Part shown: positions 1-8,603 of the stretch, piece by piece
Layout: each line of letters begins with the position of its first letter
Position numbering within the stretch: position 1 is the stretch's first letter
Source of the DNA: an uncultured Myxococcales bacterium
Lineage (GTDB): Bacteria; Myxococcota_A; Polyangia; Polyangiales; Polyangiaceae
NCBI GenBank assembly: GCA_937949945.1
Contig: CALFEQ010000054.1
Span: forward strand, 1-64,000
Direction of reading: 5' to 3'
DNA length: 64,000 nt
Program-made: the position numbers and the translations under genes
Notes under the pieces: generated by a model
The model's database searches: none
What the model was told of the DNA's origin: nothing
What the model saw: the letters and a program-made list of their open reading frames with translations, nothing else

Positions 1-26
1 TCAGTACCGAGGTCCGAGGCCCGACG

Positions 27-1808
27 TCACGTCCCGCACCGTTCGCTCGCCACTCCCATCATGAGATGCCGCGCCGAGTTGACGAGCGCGACGTGCGAGA
101 ACGCCTGCGGGAAGTTCCCGACGAGGCGGCCTCGGATCGTGTCGTACTCCTCCGAGAGCAGCCCGACGTCGTTCGCGACGGAGATCGCGCGCTCGAAGAT
201 GCGGCGGGCGTCGTCGCGGCGGCCGATCGCGAGCAGCGCGTCGACGAGCCAGAACGTGCAGGCGATGAAGGCGCCCTCGCGGCCGGGCAGGCCGTCGGCG
301 TTCTGGCCTTCGACGGTCGGGTATCGCACGACGAAGCCGTCCTGACAGAGCTCGCGCTCGATCGCGAGGATCGTTCCTTTCACGCGCGGATCGTCGGGCG
401 GCAAGAAGCCCACCGCGGGGATGAGAAGAAGGCTCGCGTCGAGCAGCTTCGAGCCGTAGCTCTGCGTGAAGGCGCCGAGGCTCGCGTCGAAGCCCTTCTC
501 GCAGACCTCGCGGTGGATCTCTGCGCGTGCGCGGCGCCAGCGATCCACGGGGCCGTCGAGGCCTTCCTGCTCGACCGTCTTCACGAGCCGGTCGAAGGCG
601 ACCCACGCCATCACCTTCGAGTGCACGAAGGGCCGCGGCTCGGCGCGGATCTCCCAGAGGCCGCTGTCGGGGCGTTGCCAGTTCGACTCGAGCCACGTGC
701 CGATGACGCGCTGGAGGGCCCACGCGTTCGCGTCGCAGCCGAGGCCGAGCCGACGTGAATGGAAGAGGGCGTCGAGGACCTCGCCGTAGACGTCGAGCTG
801 GAGCTGGCTCGTCGCGACGTTGCCGATCCGGACGGGGCGCGATCCCTCGTAGCCCGGGAGCCAGGGGATCGTCAGCTCCTCGAGGCGACGCTCTCCCGCG
901 AGGCCGTAGAGCGTCTGGAGCTTCGACGGATCGCCGGCGACCGCGCGCAAGAGCCAGTCGCGCCAGGCCTGCGCCTCCTCGATGTAGCCGGCGTGCGTGA
1001 GCGCGTGGAGCGTGAACGTCGCGTCGCGCAGCCACGCGAAGCGGTAGTCCCAGTTGCGCGTCCCGCCCAGCGTCTCCGGGAGCGAGGTCGTCCCCGCCGC
1101 GACGATGCCGCCCGTCGGCGCGTACGTCAGCGCCTTCAACGTCACGAGCGACCGCACGACCAGATCTCGGTACGGACCGCTCACGCGGTTCTTGCTCGAC
1201 CACTCCTTCCACCAGCTCTCCGTCTCGCCAATCGACTCGATGCCGTCGACGCTCTCGGGCGGCGGCTCGTGCGACGGGTACCACGTCAAGACGAAGGGGA
1301 TTCGATCGCCCGCGCGGACGGTGAAGTCGGCGACGGTCGTCAGGCCTTCGCCGCGCGTGGCGACGGGCGTGCAGAGGAGGAGCGCGTCGGGGCCGCCGAT
1401 CGCGAGCAGCCGTCCGTCGAGCCGTCTGACCCACGGGACGATGCTGCCGTAGTCGAACCGGATCACGAGCTCGAGCTGCATCGGGACCTCGCCCGAGAGC
1501 CCCTCGACGACGCGGACGACGTCGGGATGGCGCCCTCGCACCGGCATCGCGTCGACGACGCGCACGGTGCCGGTGCTCGTGTGAAAGTCGGTCTCGAGGA
1601 CGAGGGTGTCGCCGCGATAGCGACGTTCCACGCGTGCCTCGCCTGCCGGTCGCAACGCGAAGCGCCCGTGGTCGCGCGTGCCGAGCAGGGCCGCGAAGCA
1701 CGCGCCGGAGTCGAAGCGCGGGAGGCACAGCCAGTCGATCGATCCGTCTCGACCGACGAGGGCGATCGACTGCGTGTCTCCGATGATGGCGTATCCCTCG
1801 ATCTCCAC
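27..1808 (-). CDS. Glycoside hydrolase family 15 protein (glucoamylase/trehalase type)
   Basis: This 593-residue protein is predicted to be an inverting alpha-glucosidase that releases glucose from alpha-glucans or trehalose in the cytoplasm. The N-terminus (GYAIIGD, then DGSIDWLCLPRFDS) is the typical start of bacterial GH15 proteins. Residues 242-263 carry the family block with RNWDYRFAWLRDA, which holds the general acid region. GREGAF at 509-514 holds the likely catalytic base Glu511, followed by the usual FWLVDALLAIGR helix. Length is normal for the family and no signal peptide is seen. The stop is 26 bases from the window edge, and the SDR gene lies just upstream on the same strand (16-base gap), so the two may be co-transcribed. 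Whether the substrate is trehalose, maltose or glycogen cannot be read from the sequence. Confidence 0.93.
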   Translation of the reverse strand: MEIEGYAIIGDTQSIALVGRDGSIDWLCLPRFDSGACFAALLGTRDHGRFALRPAGEARVERRYRGDTLVLETDFHTSTGTVRVVDAMPVRGRHPDVVRVVEGLSGEVPMQLELVIRFDYGSIVPWVRRLDGRLLAIGGPDALLLCTPVATRGEGLTTVADFTVRAGDRIPFVLTWYPSHEPPPESVDGIESIGETESWWKEWSSKNRVSGPYRDLVVRSLVTLKALTYAPTGGIVAAGTTSLPETLGGTRNWDYRFAWLRDATFTLHALTHAGYIEEAQAWRDWLLRAVAGDPSKLQTLYGLAGERRLEELTIPWLPGYEGSRPVRIGNVATSQLQLDVYGEVLDALFHSRRLGLGCDANAWALQRVIGTWLESNWQRPDSGLWEIRAEPRPFVHSKVMAWVAFDRLVKTVEQEGLDGPVDRWRRARAEIHREVCEKGFDASLGAFTQSYGSKLLDASLLLIPAVGFLPPDDPRVKGTILAIERELCQDGFVVRYPTVEGQNADGLPGREGAFIACTFWLVDALLAIGRRDDARRIFERAISVANDVGLLSEEYDTIRGRLVGNFPQAFSHVALVNSARHLMMGVASERCGT

Positions 1809-1824
1809 GCCGCGCCTCCTCCGT

Positions 1825-2844
1825 CTACGCGCGCGAGCGAAGGCCCTGCCAGAGCCCGATCACCGCGAAGGCCGCGATGGCCGCGGCGGCGATCGCGCCG
1901 ACCCGATGCGTCGAGAGCCACCACTCGACGCTCCGCGGATGCGCCCGATCGTCGAAGGTGCCGTGCGCTCCGAAGTCACCGGGGACGGGCTCGAAGAGGT
2001 TGTCGCGGCGGTTGGGCGAGATCGGTCCGTTCGTCTGTTGCTTCTCGTAGCCGTACCGCGCGAGGTATCGATCGGCGACGCCGGGGGCGACCTTCTCTCC
2101 GACGATCGCCTTCACGGTCGGCCACGCGAGCCAGTACTCGCGGCGGTTCGTCTCCGCCGCGAAGAGCACCGCCTCGGCGACGAGCTCGGGTTGGAAGATC
2201 GGCGGCACCGGCTGCGGCTGCCTGGGCAGCTTCGCGCGCGACCAGGCGAACTGCGGCGTGTTCACGGCGGGCAGGTGCACCTGCGTCACCCGGATGTTGC
2301 TCTTGTCGTGGAGGAGCTCGGTGCGGAGCGACTCGGTGAAGCCCTTCACCGCGTGCTTCGCCGCGCAGTACGCCGCCTGGAGCGGGATCGAGCGGTACGC
2401 GAGCGCCGACCCGATTTGGATGATGAGGCCGCGATCGCGCATGTACATCCGACGGAGCGCCGCGAGCGTGCCGTGGACGTAGCCGAGATAGGTGACCTCG
2501 GTGACGCGTCGGAACTCCTCCGGCGTCGTCTCGAGGACCGGCGCGAACACGGACACCATCGCGTCGTTGACCCAGATGTCGATCGGGCCGAGCTCGCGCT
2601 CGACGCGCTCGGCTGCGGCGTCGACGGCCGCGGCGTCGGCGACGTCGAGCGGCAGCACGATCGCCTTTCCGCCCAACCGTTCGACCTCGCGTCGGGCCGC
2701 CTCGAGGCGATCGCGATCTCGCGCGATGAGACCGAGATGCGCGCCCTCCGCGGCGAACGCGCGGACGATCGCCCGCCCCACGCCCGCCGACGCACCCGTC
2801 ACGACGACGACCTTGTTCGCGAACCGACCGCCTCTTCTTCGCAT
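1825..2844 (-). CDS. Short-chain dehydrogenase/reductase with C-terminal membrane anchor
   Basis: A 339-residue NAD(P)-dependent oxidoreductase of the classical SDR family. The cofactor motif TGASAGVG is at residues 16-23, Ser146 and the catalytic pair Tyr159/Lys163 (YCAAK) are in the right places, and the usual NNAG is altered to NDAM at 93-96. After the Rossmann domain there is about 80 residues of extension ending in a hydrophobic Ala/Ile-rich helix near the C-terminus, which suggests membrane anchoring. The start MRRRGGRF was chosen because the open frame upstream of it runs through a heptamer repeat array (2877-2904) and has no SDR similarity. The gene lies directly upstream of the GH15 gene on the same strand. 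The substrate is unknown. Confidence 0.9.
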   Translation of the reverse strand: MRRRGGRFANKVVVVTGASAGVGRAIVRAFAAEGAHLGLIARDRDRLEAARREVERLGGKAIVLPLDVADAAAVDAAAERVERELGPIDIWVNDAMVSVFAPVLETTPEEFRRVTEVTYLGYVHGTLAALRRMYMRDRGLIIQIGSALAYRSIPLQAAYCAAKHAVKGFTESLRTELLHDKSNIRVTQVHLPAVNTPQFAWSRAKLPRQPQPVPPIFQPELVAEAVLFAAETNRREYWLAWPTVKAIVGEKVAPGVADRYLARYGYEKQQTNGPISPNRRDNLFEPVPGDFGAHGTFDDRAHPRSVEWWLSTHRVGAIAAAAIAAFAVIGLWQGLRSRA

Positions 2845-2876
2845 GCCCGGCGAAGAGCAAGGAGCAAGCCTTCGGA

Positions 2877-3071
2877 GGCTCCAGGCTCCAGGCTCCGGGC
2901 TCCAGGGATTGGACGAGGTTCCGTCACGAACAAGGGGCTCCAACACGGAGCTCCGCCACGAAAAAGGAACGACGTCGAAGAAGGAAGAAGCTCGACCAGG
3001 GCAACGACCCACCCACTGTCACTCGAGCTGCCCGGATCCCATTCCTGGAGCCTGGAGCCTGGAGCCTGGAG
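2877..3071. repeat. Inverted heptamer arrays (GGCTCCA)n ... (CCTGGAG)n, copy A
   Basis: Four tandem copies of the heptamer GGCTCCA (2877-2904, one unit with a final G) and four copies of the same heptamer in reverse orientation (CCTGGAG, 3044-3071) flank about 140 bp of unique sequence. Together they form terminal inverted repeats in the divergent intergenic region between the SDR gene and htrA. The same arrangement recurs at 48627-48832 with a different interior. Confidence 0.9.
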
Positions 3072-3126
3072 CCTCTTTCACAACCGCGAGCGGGAAGAGC
3101 GTCCCCGACCGCCTGTTGAACGCGAC

Positions 3127-4521
3127 GTGAAGTACACGCATCTCCTCGGGTGTTCCGTTCCCTTCGTCCTCGCTCCCGTTCTCGCGCTCACGCCGGCTTG
3201 CAAGCAGGCCGCGGCGCAGACCGCTCCCGAGACCACGGTGACGAGCGGGCCCGTGTTTCTCGACACGCCCGCGCTCGTCGCGAAGGTCAAGGCATCGGTG
3301 GTCAACATCACGGTGGAGCACGAGCGCAAGCGCGCGTCGGTGGATGCGCCGATGTCGCCGTTCGACTTCTTCTTTCGCCATGGCCCAGGCGTCATCCCCG
3401 ACGCTCCGCGCAAGCAGCGCGCGCTAGGGTCGGGCTTCATCTTCGACGACCGCGGGCACGTGCTCACGAACGCGCACGTCGTCGAGGGCGCCGACGTCGT
3501 GAAGGTCAAGCTCGCCGACGAGCGCGAGCTCCGTGCGAAGGTGAAGGGACGTGACGAGCGTCTCGACGTGGCCGTGCTGCAGATCGAGGACGCGAAGACA
3601 CCGCTGCCGTACGTGACGTTCGGCTCGAGCGCGGACGTCCGGGTCGGCGAGCCGGTGGTCGCGATCGGGAACCCGTTCGGGCTCGGTCACACGGTGACGA
3701 CCGGCATCGTCAGCGCGAAGGGCCGCGCCATCGGAGCGGGACCGTACGACGACTTCATCCAGACGGACGCGTCGATCAACCCCGGCAACAGCGGCGGGCC
3801 GCTCTTCGACGCGCAGGGCCGCGTGATCGGGATGAACACGGCGATCAACCCGGCCGGGCAGGGCATCGGGTTCGCGATCCCGTCGGACGAGATCAAGGCC
3901 GTCCTCCCGCAGCTCGTGGCGAACGGGCACGTCAAGCGCGGCAAGCTCGGGGTGCACATCCAGGACGTGGACGAGAACATCGCGAAGGCGCTCGACCTCG
4001 GCGAGACGCGCGGTGCCCTCGTCGCAGAGGTGGAGGAAGGAGGCCCTGCGGACGGATCGGGGCTGAAGAGCGGTGACGTCGTCGTCCGCGTCGGCGACGC
4101 CCCGATCGCACACGCGCGCGACCTCTCGCGGACGATCGCGCGTCACGCGCCCGGATCGAAGGTCGACCTCGTCGTGCGTCGCGGCAAGGAGACGAAGACC
4201 GTCTCCGTCACGCTCGGGGAGCTCTCCGATCCCAAGGCGGAGAAGAAGAGCTCGCGTTCGGACGCGCCCGGAGCCGGCGCGCTCGGGCTCCACGTCGAGG
4301 ACGCGCAAGGCGGGGGCGCGCGCGTGATGCGCGTCTCGCCGGACGGCCCTGCCGCCGGCTCGCTCCAGCCGGGTGACGTCATCGTGGAGGTCGACCGCCA
4401 GCCGGTCCGCTCCGCCAACGATCTGCGGACGAAGGTGCGTCAGGCACCCGCGGACAAGCCGCTCCTGTTGCGGGTCAAGCGGGGCGACACCGCGCGCTAC
4501 GTCGTGATCGAGCGCGAGTGA
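3127..4521 (+). CDS. HtrA/DegP-family serine protease with two PDZ domains
   Basis: A 464-residue periplasmic trypsin-like protease/chaperone of the HtrA (Do) family, which removes misfolded envelope proteins. The catalytic triad is visible as His117 (TNAHVVEG), Asp147 (RLDVAVL) and Ser222 (GNSGGPL). Two PDZ domains follow, at roughly 285-370 and 390-460, as in DegP. The GTG start at 3127 was chosen because it opens a hydrophobic export signal (residues 5-25); Cys25 could be a weak lipobox. In-frame sequence upstream belongs to the heptamer repeat region and is not credible. The gene is divergent from the SDR gene and is followed after 86 bp by a membrane protein gene with its own strong ribosome binding site. 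Confidence 0.93.
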   Translation: MKYTHLLGCSVPFVLAPVLALTPACKQAAAQTAPETTVTSGPVFLDTPALVAKVKASVVNITVEHERKRASVDAPMSPFDFFFRHGPGVIPDAPRKQRALGSGFIFDDRGHVLTNAHVVEGADVVKVKLADERELRAKVKGRDERLDVAVLQIEDAKTPLPYVTFGSSADVRVGEPVVAIGNPFGLGHTVTTGIVSAKGRAIGAGPYDDFIQTDASINPGNSGGPLFDAQGRVIGMNTAINPAGQGIGFAIPSDEIKAVLPQLVANGHVKRGKLGVHIQDVDENIAKALDLGETRGALVAEVEEGGPADGSGLKSGDVVVRVGDAPIAHARDLSRTIARHAPGSKVDLVVRRGKETKTVSVTLGELSDPKAEKKSSRSDAPGAGALGLHVEDAQGGGARVMRVSPDGPAAGSLQPGDVIVEVDRQPVRSANDLRTKVRQAPADKPLLLRVKRGDTARYVVIERE

Positions 4522-4607
4522 CGCGCGCGAGCGACGAGCTCGTTTCGCGCGACCACGACGCTTCGAGGAATACACGTTGCAGGACGCCGGGCTACGAGGA
4601 GGAATCC

Positions 4608-5576
4608 ATGTCAGCCGTAGCCACGACGCCTGCAGACGAGCTCGTAGCCGAGGAGAGGGAGAAGGAGCCCACCGTCGTTCCAGCCAAGCTGAGCTGGGGC
4701 GCTCTGATCGGTGCCGTCTTCGTCGTGCTCGGCCTCTTCACCTTGCTGATGACGATCGGGCTCGCCGTCGGTCTCACGGCGCTCGAGCCCGACGATCCGA
4801 CGAGCGCGTCGTCCGCCGCCATGGGCATCGGCATCTGGTCGGTGATCGCGGCGATCGCGTCGCTCTTCGTCGGCGCGCTGCTCGCGTCCCGCACGGCCGG
4901 GTTCATCGATCGCACCGTCGGCGCCGTGCATGGCGTGGTTCTGTGGGGCATCACGACCGCGCTCATGCTGCTCTTCTTGGGCTCGGCCGTGAGGACCATC
5001 GGTAGCGGTGTCGCGAACCTCGGGCAGGCCGTCGTGTCGGTCGGCGGAGCCGGCGCCGGAGCGGCGGTCGCGGGCGGCGACGATCTCGCGCAAGTGCTCG
5101 GCGTCTCGACCGACGATCTCGTGGCCGCGATCAACGAGCGGCTCCGCGCCGAGGGCAAGCCCGAGGTCACCGGGGATCAGGTGAAGATCGCCGTCCAGGA
5201 CGTGACCCGCACCGCCATCGTCGAGGGCCGCATCGACCGCGAGCTGTTCGTGAGCTCGATCGCCGAGAACACGCGCATCTCCCGTGAGGGCGCGACCGAT
5301 CTCGTCACGCGGATGGAGGAGGAGTTCCAGAAGCGAAAAGAGGCGCTCGCGACGACCGCGGGCAGCACGGCGATGCGCGCGGCAGAGGGCATCGGTCGCG
5401 CTCTCTGGTGGCCCTTCCTCGCCATGCTGCTCGGGCTCGGGGCCGCCGCGCTCGGTGGCGCGCTCGGCGTCCGGCAGAAGCAGCGCGTGCCGGCGGAACG
5501 TCCGGCCACGCTGCCGCCGACGCCCGCCGAGTCGAGCCCGCCGCCTTCGTCCGCGGAGCCCGTCCCGACGACCTGA
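4608..5576 (+). CDS. Polytopic membrane protein of unknown function
   Basis: A 322-residue protein with an acidic N-terminal tail, a first hydrophobic pair or triplet of helices (about 28-55, 75-95 and 110-130), a Gly/Ala-rich hydrophobic stretch (about 135-165), a charged helical domain (170-270) and a last helix near 275-300 followed by a Pro/Ser-rich tail. The start is fixed by an excellent Shine-Dalgarno (GAGGAGG at 4596-4602) six bases before the ATG. I do not recognise the family with certainty; it resembles annotated 'PhnA-like' or generic hypothetical membrane proteins. It lies 86 bp after htrA on the same strand and is convergent with the nhaR-like gene, 24 bp away. Confidence 0.8.
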   Translation: MSAVATTPADELVAEEREKEPTVVPAKLSWGALIGAVFVVLGLFTLLMTIGLAVGLTALEPDDPTSASSAAMGIGIWSVIAAIASLFVGALLASRTAGFIDRTVGAVHGVVLWGITTALMLLFLGSAVRTIGSGVANLGQAVVSVGGAGAGAAVAGGDDLAQVLGVSTDDLVAAINERLRAEGKPEVTGDQVKIAVQDVTRTAIVEGRIDRELFVSSIAENTRISREGATDLVTRMEEEFQKRKEALATTAGSTAMRAAEGIGRALWWPFLAMLLGLGAAALGGALGVRQKQRVPAERPATLPPTPAESSPPPSSAEPVPTT

Positions 5577-5600
5577 GCACGGGACGCAGCCGGCGGCGCC

Positions 5601-6530
5601 TCAATCTCGATCGCGATGGTGGGCGCGGCGCGTGGAGGAGAGGGCCTTGCGCGCTCGCTCCACCACCGCGCTCACCGCAGGGTGCCGCACGCGACGCTCG
5701 GGCGAGACGACGTAGTAGCGCTCTTCGACGCCATCGAGCTTTCCGATCTGCTCCACGCGCCCCGCGTCCTCCACCTCCGCCTTGAGCGCCTCTCGGACGG
5801 GGAAGACGCCATGACCGTGGAGGCCGACCGTGCGCATCAGAGCGGCGTCCTCGAACTCTCCCTCGACCGTCACACGCACGCCTCGCTCGACGAACCAGCG
5901 ATCGATCTGACGGCGCAGTGACGAGGGCGGGGCAGGGAGGAGCATCGGCACCCCCTCGAGCGATCGGGGGAACTCGCGCCTGAGCTGTCGGGCGAGCTGC
6001 GGCACGCCGTAGAGGAGGATGCCGGATGCGCCGAGCAAGTGGGCGAAGGCTCGGTGCGAGCTCGCCGCGGGCGGCGCGGCGTCGGACAGGATCATGTGGA
6101 GCCGGCCGCCTGCGAGCTCCTCGAGCAGGCGATCGAGGCTGCCTTGTCGGATGACGAGCGGGCGGTACTGCGGAAGCTCGAGCGCCGGCTTGAAGAGCCG
6201 GTAGGCGACGGTCCGTGGCAGCCCGGACGGGACGCCGATCCTCAAGGTCACGCGGTGCGACGCGGATGCTCCTCGCGCCGCGTCCAAGAGCTCGCCGCCG
6301 AGCCGGAAGATCTCGTCGGCGTACGACGCGACCTGCTCCCCGAGCGGCGTGAGAACGAGGCGGCGTCCGCGGCGCTCGAAGAGCTGGTCTCCGAGGGATT
6401 CCTCGAGCGCCTTGAGCTGCGCACTGAGCGTCGAGTGCGTGAGCCGGAGCTGCTCGGCGGCGCGTGAGAGGCTCCCCTCACGCGCGATCCGCCAGAAGTA
6501 GAAGAGGTGATGGTAGTTGAGCCAGTCCAC
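5601..6530 (-). CDS. nhaR: LysR-family regulator, NhaR-like
   Basis: A 309-residue LysR-type transcriptional regulator most like NhaR, the Na+-responsive activator of the nhaA antiporter gene in enterobacteria. The opening NYHHLFYFW, the winged helix-turn-helix (residues about 5-65) and the effector-domain segment GEFEDAALM are characteristic of NhaR, as is the C-terminal RRVRHPAVS. I chose the GTG at 6530 because NhaR proteins begin a few residues before NYxHLxYFW and a G-rich Shine-Dalgarno-like run precedes it; a second GTG at 6569 would add 13 residues. No antiporter gene lies in the window, so the target is unknown here. The gene is convergent with the membrane protein gene at 4608. Confidence 0.85.
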   Translation of the reverse strand: MDWLNYHHLFYFWRIAREGSLSRAAEQLRLTHSTLSAQLKALEESLGDQLFERRGRRLVLTPLGEQVASYADEIFRLGGELLDAARGASASHRVTLRIGVPSGLPRTVAYRLFKPALELPQYRPLVIRQGSLDRLLEELAGGRLHMILSDAAPPAASSHRAFAHLLGASGILLYGVPQLARQLRREFPRSLEGVPMLLPAPPSSLRRQIDRWFVERGVRVTVEGEFEDAALMRTVGLHGHGVFPVREALKAEVEDAGRVEQIGKLDGVEERYYVVSPERRVRHPAVSAVVERARKALSSTRRAHHRDRD

Positions 6531-6641
6531 GCGCCCCCCGACGAGGCCCACTGTCGTCGAGGTCGACACGATAGGGCTCTACGTCGATTCTTTCAACGAG
6601 GGCGCCCAGGCGCTCCCGGAGGATCGCCTGGGCTTCGAACA

Positions 6642-8447
6642 TCAGTCCTTCGTCGGCCAGCACATCGGACCGACGCCCTCGAATCCGGAATTGCAGACGG
6701 GGTAGCAGAGCGCGCCGTCCTTCTCCGTGCCGCTCGGGCAGGAGTCGGGGATGGTGCCGACGCCGCGGTCGTACCGCGCCTTCACGATCATGTGCGGATC
6801 ACGCCGGCAGGTGCAGCCGTCGTTCGCGTACCCGGACGGGCACTTCGAGCATCCCTTCTTCAGCGTGAGGCCGCACTTGTCGTACCAAGGGCACGAGGAG
6901 TTGTCGGCCGAGATGATCTTCGCGTCGCGGAAGCACGTGAGGCCGTCGTCGCGGTAGCCTTCCGGGCAGGGACGGGAGCAGACCGTCGGGAAGAAGACGG
7001 ACGAGGTGTATCCCGGCTCGCACCGCGTATAGCAGAGCCCAGCCACCATCTCCTTTCCGGGCGGGCACTGTAGCGGCGAGCCCGCGCCGCGGCCGTAGGG
7101 GCCGACCGCCCACTTCCCCCAGCTCGTGTCGCCGATGTTGCAGTTGTCGAACGAGACGTCCGTCACGCCGTTCAGGAGCTGCGTCATCTCGAAGAGGCAG
7201 GTGCCCTCGACGAAGTCGGCGATGATGATGTTCGTCCGCTTCCACAGCCACTCGTCCCGCAGCCACATCTGGACGACGGGGTTCGTCGCCGCGGCGAGCT
7301 CGCGCACCGAGTCGGGGAAGCTCGACTTGGGAACCAGCGCGTTCTGGATCATCGTTCCGTCGGGGGTCGCAGGAGTGTCGAGGACCCAGAGGGGCAGCTT
7401 CTTCAGCTTGTCCTTCTTCTCCTCCTCGTCCTCCGTCTCTTCGGCCTCCTCCCGCGCCTTCTCCTGCTGCTCGTAGGCCGTCTCGAGAGAAGCCTTCTTC
7501 TTCTCCCGATCCCAGGTCTCTTCGTAGTGCCAGGCGAGCTCCTTGGACGAGAGGAACGCGTCGTCGCCGTGCGTATCGTCGTGGTAGACGACGGCGATCG
7601 ACTTCTTCGTCGCCCAGATCTCCTCGAGCGTCTTGTCCGGCGTGATCTCCTCCGACGCGTGATCGAGCAGGTAGGGCCCGAGCTTCTGCTTGATCAGCTT
7701 CGTGAGCGCCGCATGGTGCTCGCCCTTCATCCCGGCGAACCGCTTCATGCTGACGATGACGATCTCCTTCGGGTGGTTCTTGGCGAACTCGGCGACCTGA
7801 TCGAGGAGGTCGCCCACCTTGGGGCCGTACATCCCGTGGCAGATACGCAGCGTCCCGTTCTTCTCGACGCAGGGACGGAGATCGAGGAAGCGGACGCCCA
7901 TCCGGAGCTGCTCGAGGAGGGTCAAGTCTTGGGTCTGGGCCCACTTCTCGGTGAGGCCCACGAACTGTCCGGCCTCGGCGGCCGTCCCGGGCACGTCCGG
8001 GGCGTACAAGTCGTCGACGGGACGCAGGTAGACCGAGACGAGCTCGTACGCACCCGAGTCATGGGTGCCGAGGATCGCGATGTCGCGGAGCTTGCGCTTG
8101 GCGAGGCCGGGCGTGCGCGCCATCCAGTGCTCCGGCGTGATGGGGAGCGGAAGGTCGACGCCGTCCCCGTAGTTTCTCTCGGGGAAGAGCTCGACGAAGG
8201 CGCCCTCCTCGCTCGGCGACGATCCCGACGACGACTCCGAGGACGGCGACGGCGTCCTCTCTCCCGTCGCGGGATCGACCTCGCTCGGGTCCTCGCTCGC
8301 GCCGCTGCCGTTCGGATCCGAGGACGAGACGGCGCCGGGCTCGTCTTGCGTCGCGTCGTTGCCGGCCAGGGCGTCGTCCTGGGGGAGGTCGGTGGCGCAA
8401 GCGAGCAGCGAGAGGAGGAACGCTGAGGCGAGTGCGGGGCGGACCAT
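6642..8447 (-). CDS. Lipoprotein with PI-PLC X-like phosphodiesterase domain and Cys-rich tail
   Basis: A 601-residue predicted lipoprotein. The signal peptide ends in LLAC (Cys17) and is followed by about 70 Ser/Asp/Glu-rich linker residues. The catalytic domain (about 105-420) has the two histidines of the PI-specific phospholipase C fold, His129 in GTHDSG and His204 in ICHGMYG, plus VRFLDLRPC between them. The domain contains a highly charged Lys/Glu insertion (about 320-345). The last 150 residues hold repeated Cys-rich segments with a C-P-x-G-Y/K pattern, like an extracellular binding module. It is divergent from gspD, with a shared 156-bp regulatory region. Phospholipase activity is likely but the head-group specificity cannot be inferred. 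Confidence 0.85.
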   Translation of the reverse strand: MVRPALASAFLLSLLACATDLPQDDALAGNDATQDEPGAVSSSDPNGSGASEDPSEVDPATGERTPSPSSESSSGSSPSEEGAFVELFPERNYGDGVDLPLPITPEHWMARTPGLAKRKLRDIAILGTHDSGAYELVSVYLRPVDDLYAPDVPGTAAEAGQFVGLTEKWAQTQDLTLLEQLRMGVRFLDLRPCVEKNGTLRICHGMYGPKVGDLLDQVAEFAKNHPKEIVIVSMKRFAGMKGEHHAALTKLIKQKLGPYLLDHASEEITPDKTLEEIWATKKSIAVVYHDDTHGDDAFLSSKELAWHYEETWDREKKKASLETAYEQQEKAREEAEETEDEEEKKDKLKKLPLWVLDTPATPDGTMIQNALVPKSSFPDSVRELAAATNPVVQMWLRDEWLWKRTNIIIADFVEGTCLFEMTQLLNGVTDVSFDNCNIGDTSWGKWAVGPYGRGAGSPLQCPPGKEMVAGLCYTRCEPGYTSSVFFPTVCSRPCPEGYRDDGLTCFRDAKIISADNSSCPWYDKCGLTLKKGCSKCPSGYANDGCTCRRDPHMIVKARYDRGVGTIPDSCPSGTEKDGALCYPVCNSGFEGVGPMCWPTKD

Positions 8448-8530
8448 GCCCCGCCTCCGAGCAAGCGTCAGGCCATGGAGCCTCCACGGAAATCATTGGA
8501 GTTTTCGGCGTGCATGTAGCATCGGATGGC

Positions 8531-8578
8531 GATACACCCCTGATACACCTCTCCAAACGGTGTAGAGGCCGATACAGG
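8531..8578. promoter_or_regulatory. Candidate operator cluster (GATACACC repeats and TACACC dyad)
   Basis: Between the divergent PLC-like and gspD genes, GATACACC occurs at 8531-8538 and 8542-8549, one helical turn apart, and GATACAGG at 8571-8578. TACACC (8544-8549) also pairs with GGTGTA (8559-8564) as an inverted repeat with a 9-base spacer. This looks like a regulator binding region serving one or both genes; the regulator is unknown. Confidence 0.4.
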
Positions 8579-8603
8579 TACACGTCTCGCCCTCGAGGCG
8601 AGG

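Noticed and set aside
759..2339. 526-codon frame antisense to the GH15 and SDR genes
   Set aside because: Arg-rich shadow frame over two well-supported minus-strand genes.
2877..3071. Possible CRISPR array at the heptamer repeats
   Set aside because: The 7-bp units are contiguous with no spacers, occur in inverted orientation, and no cas gene is nearby.
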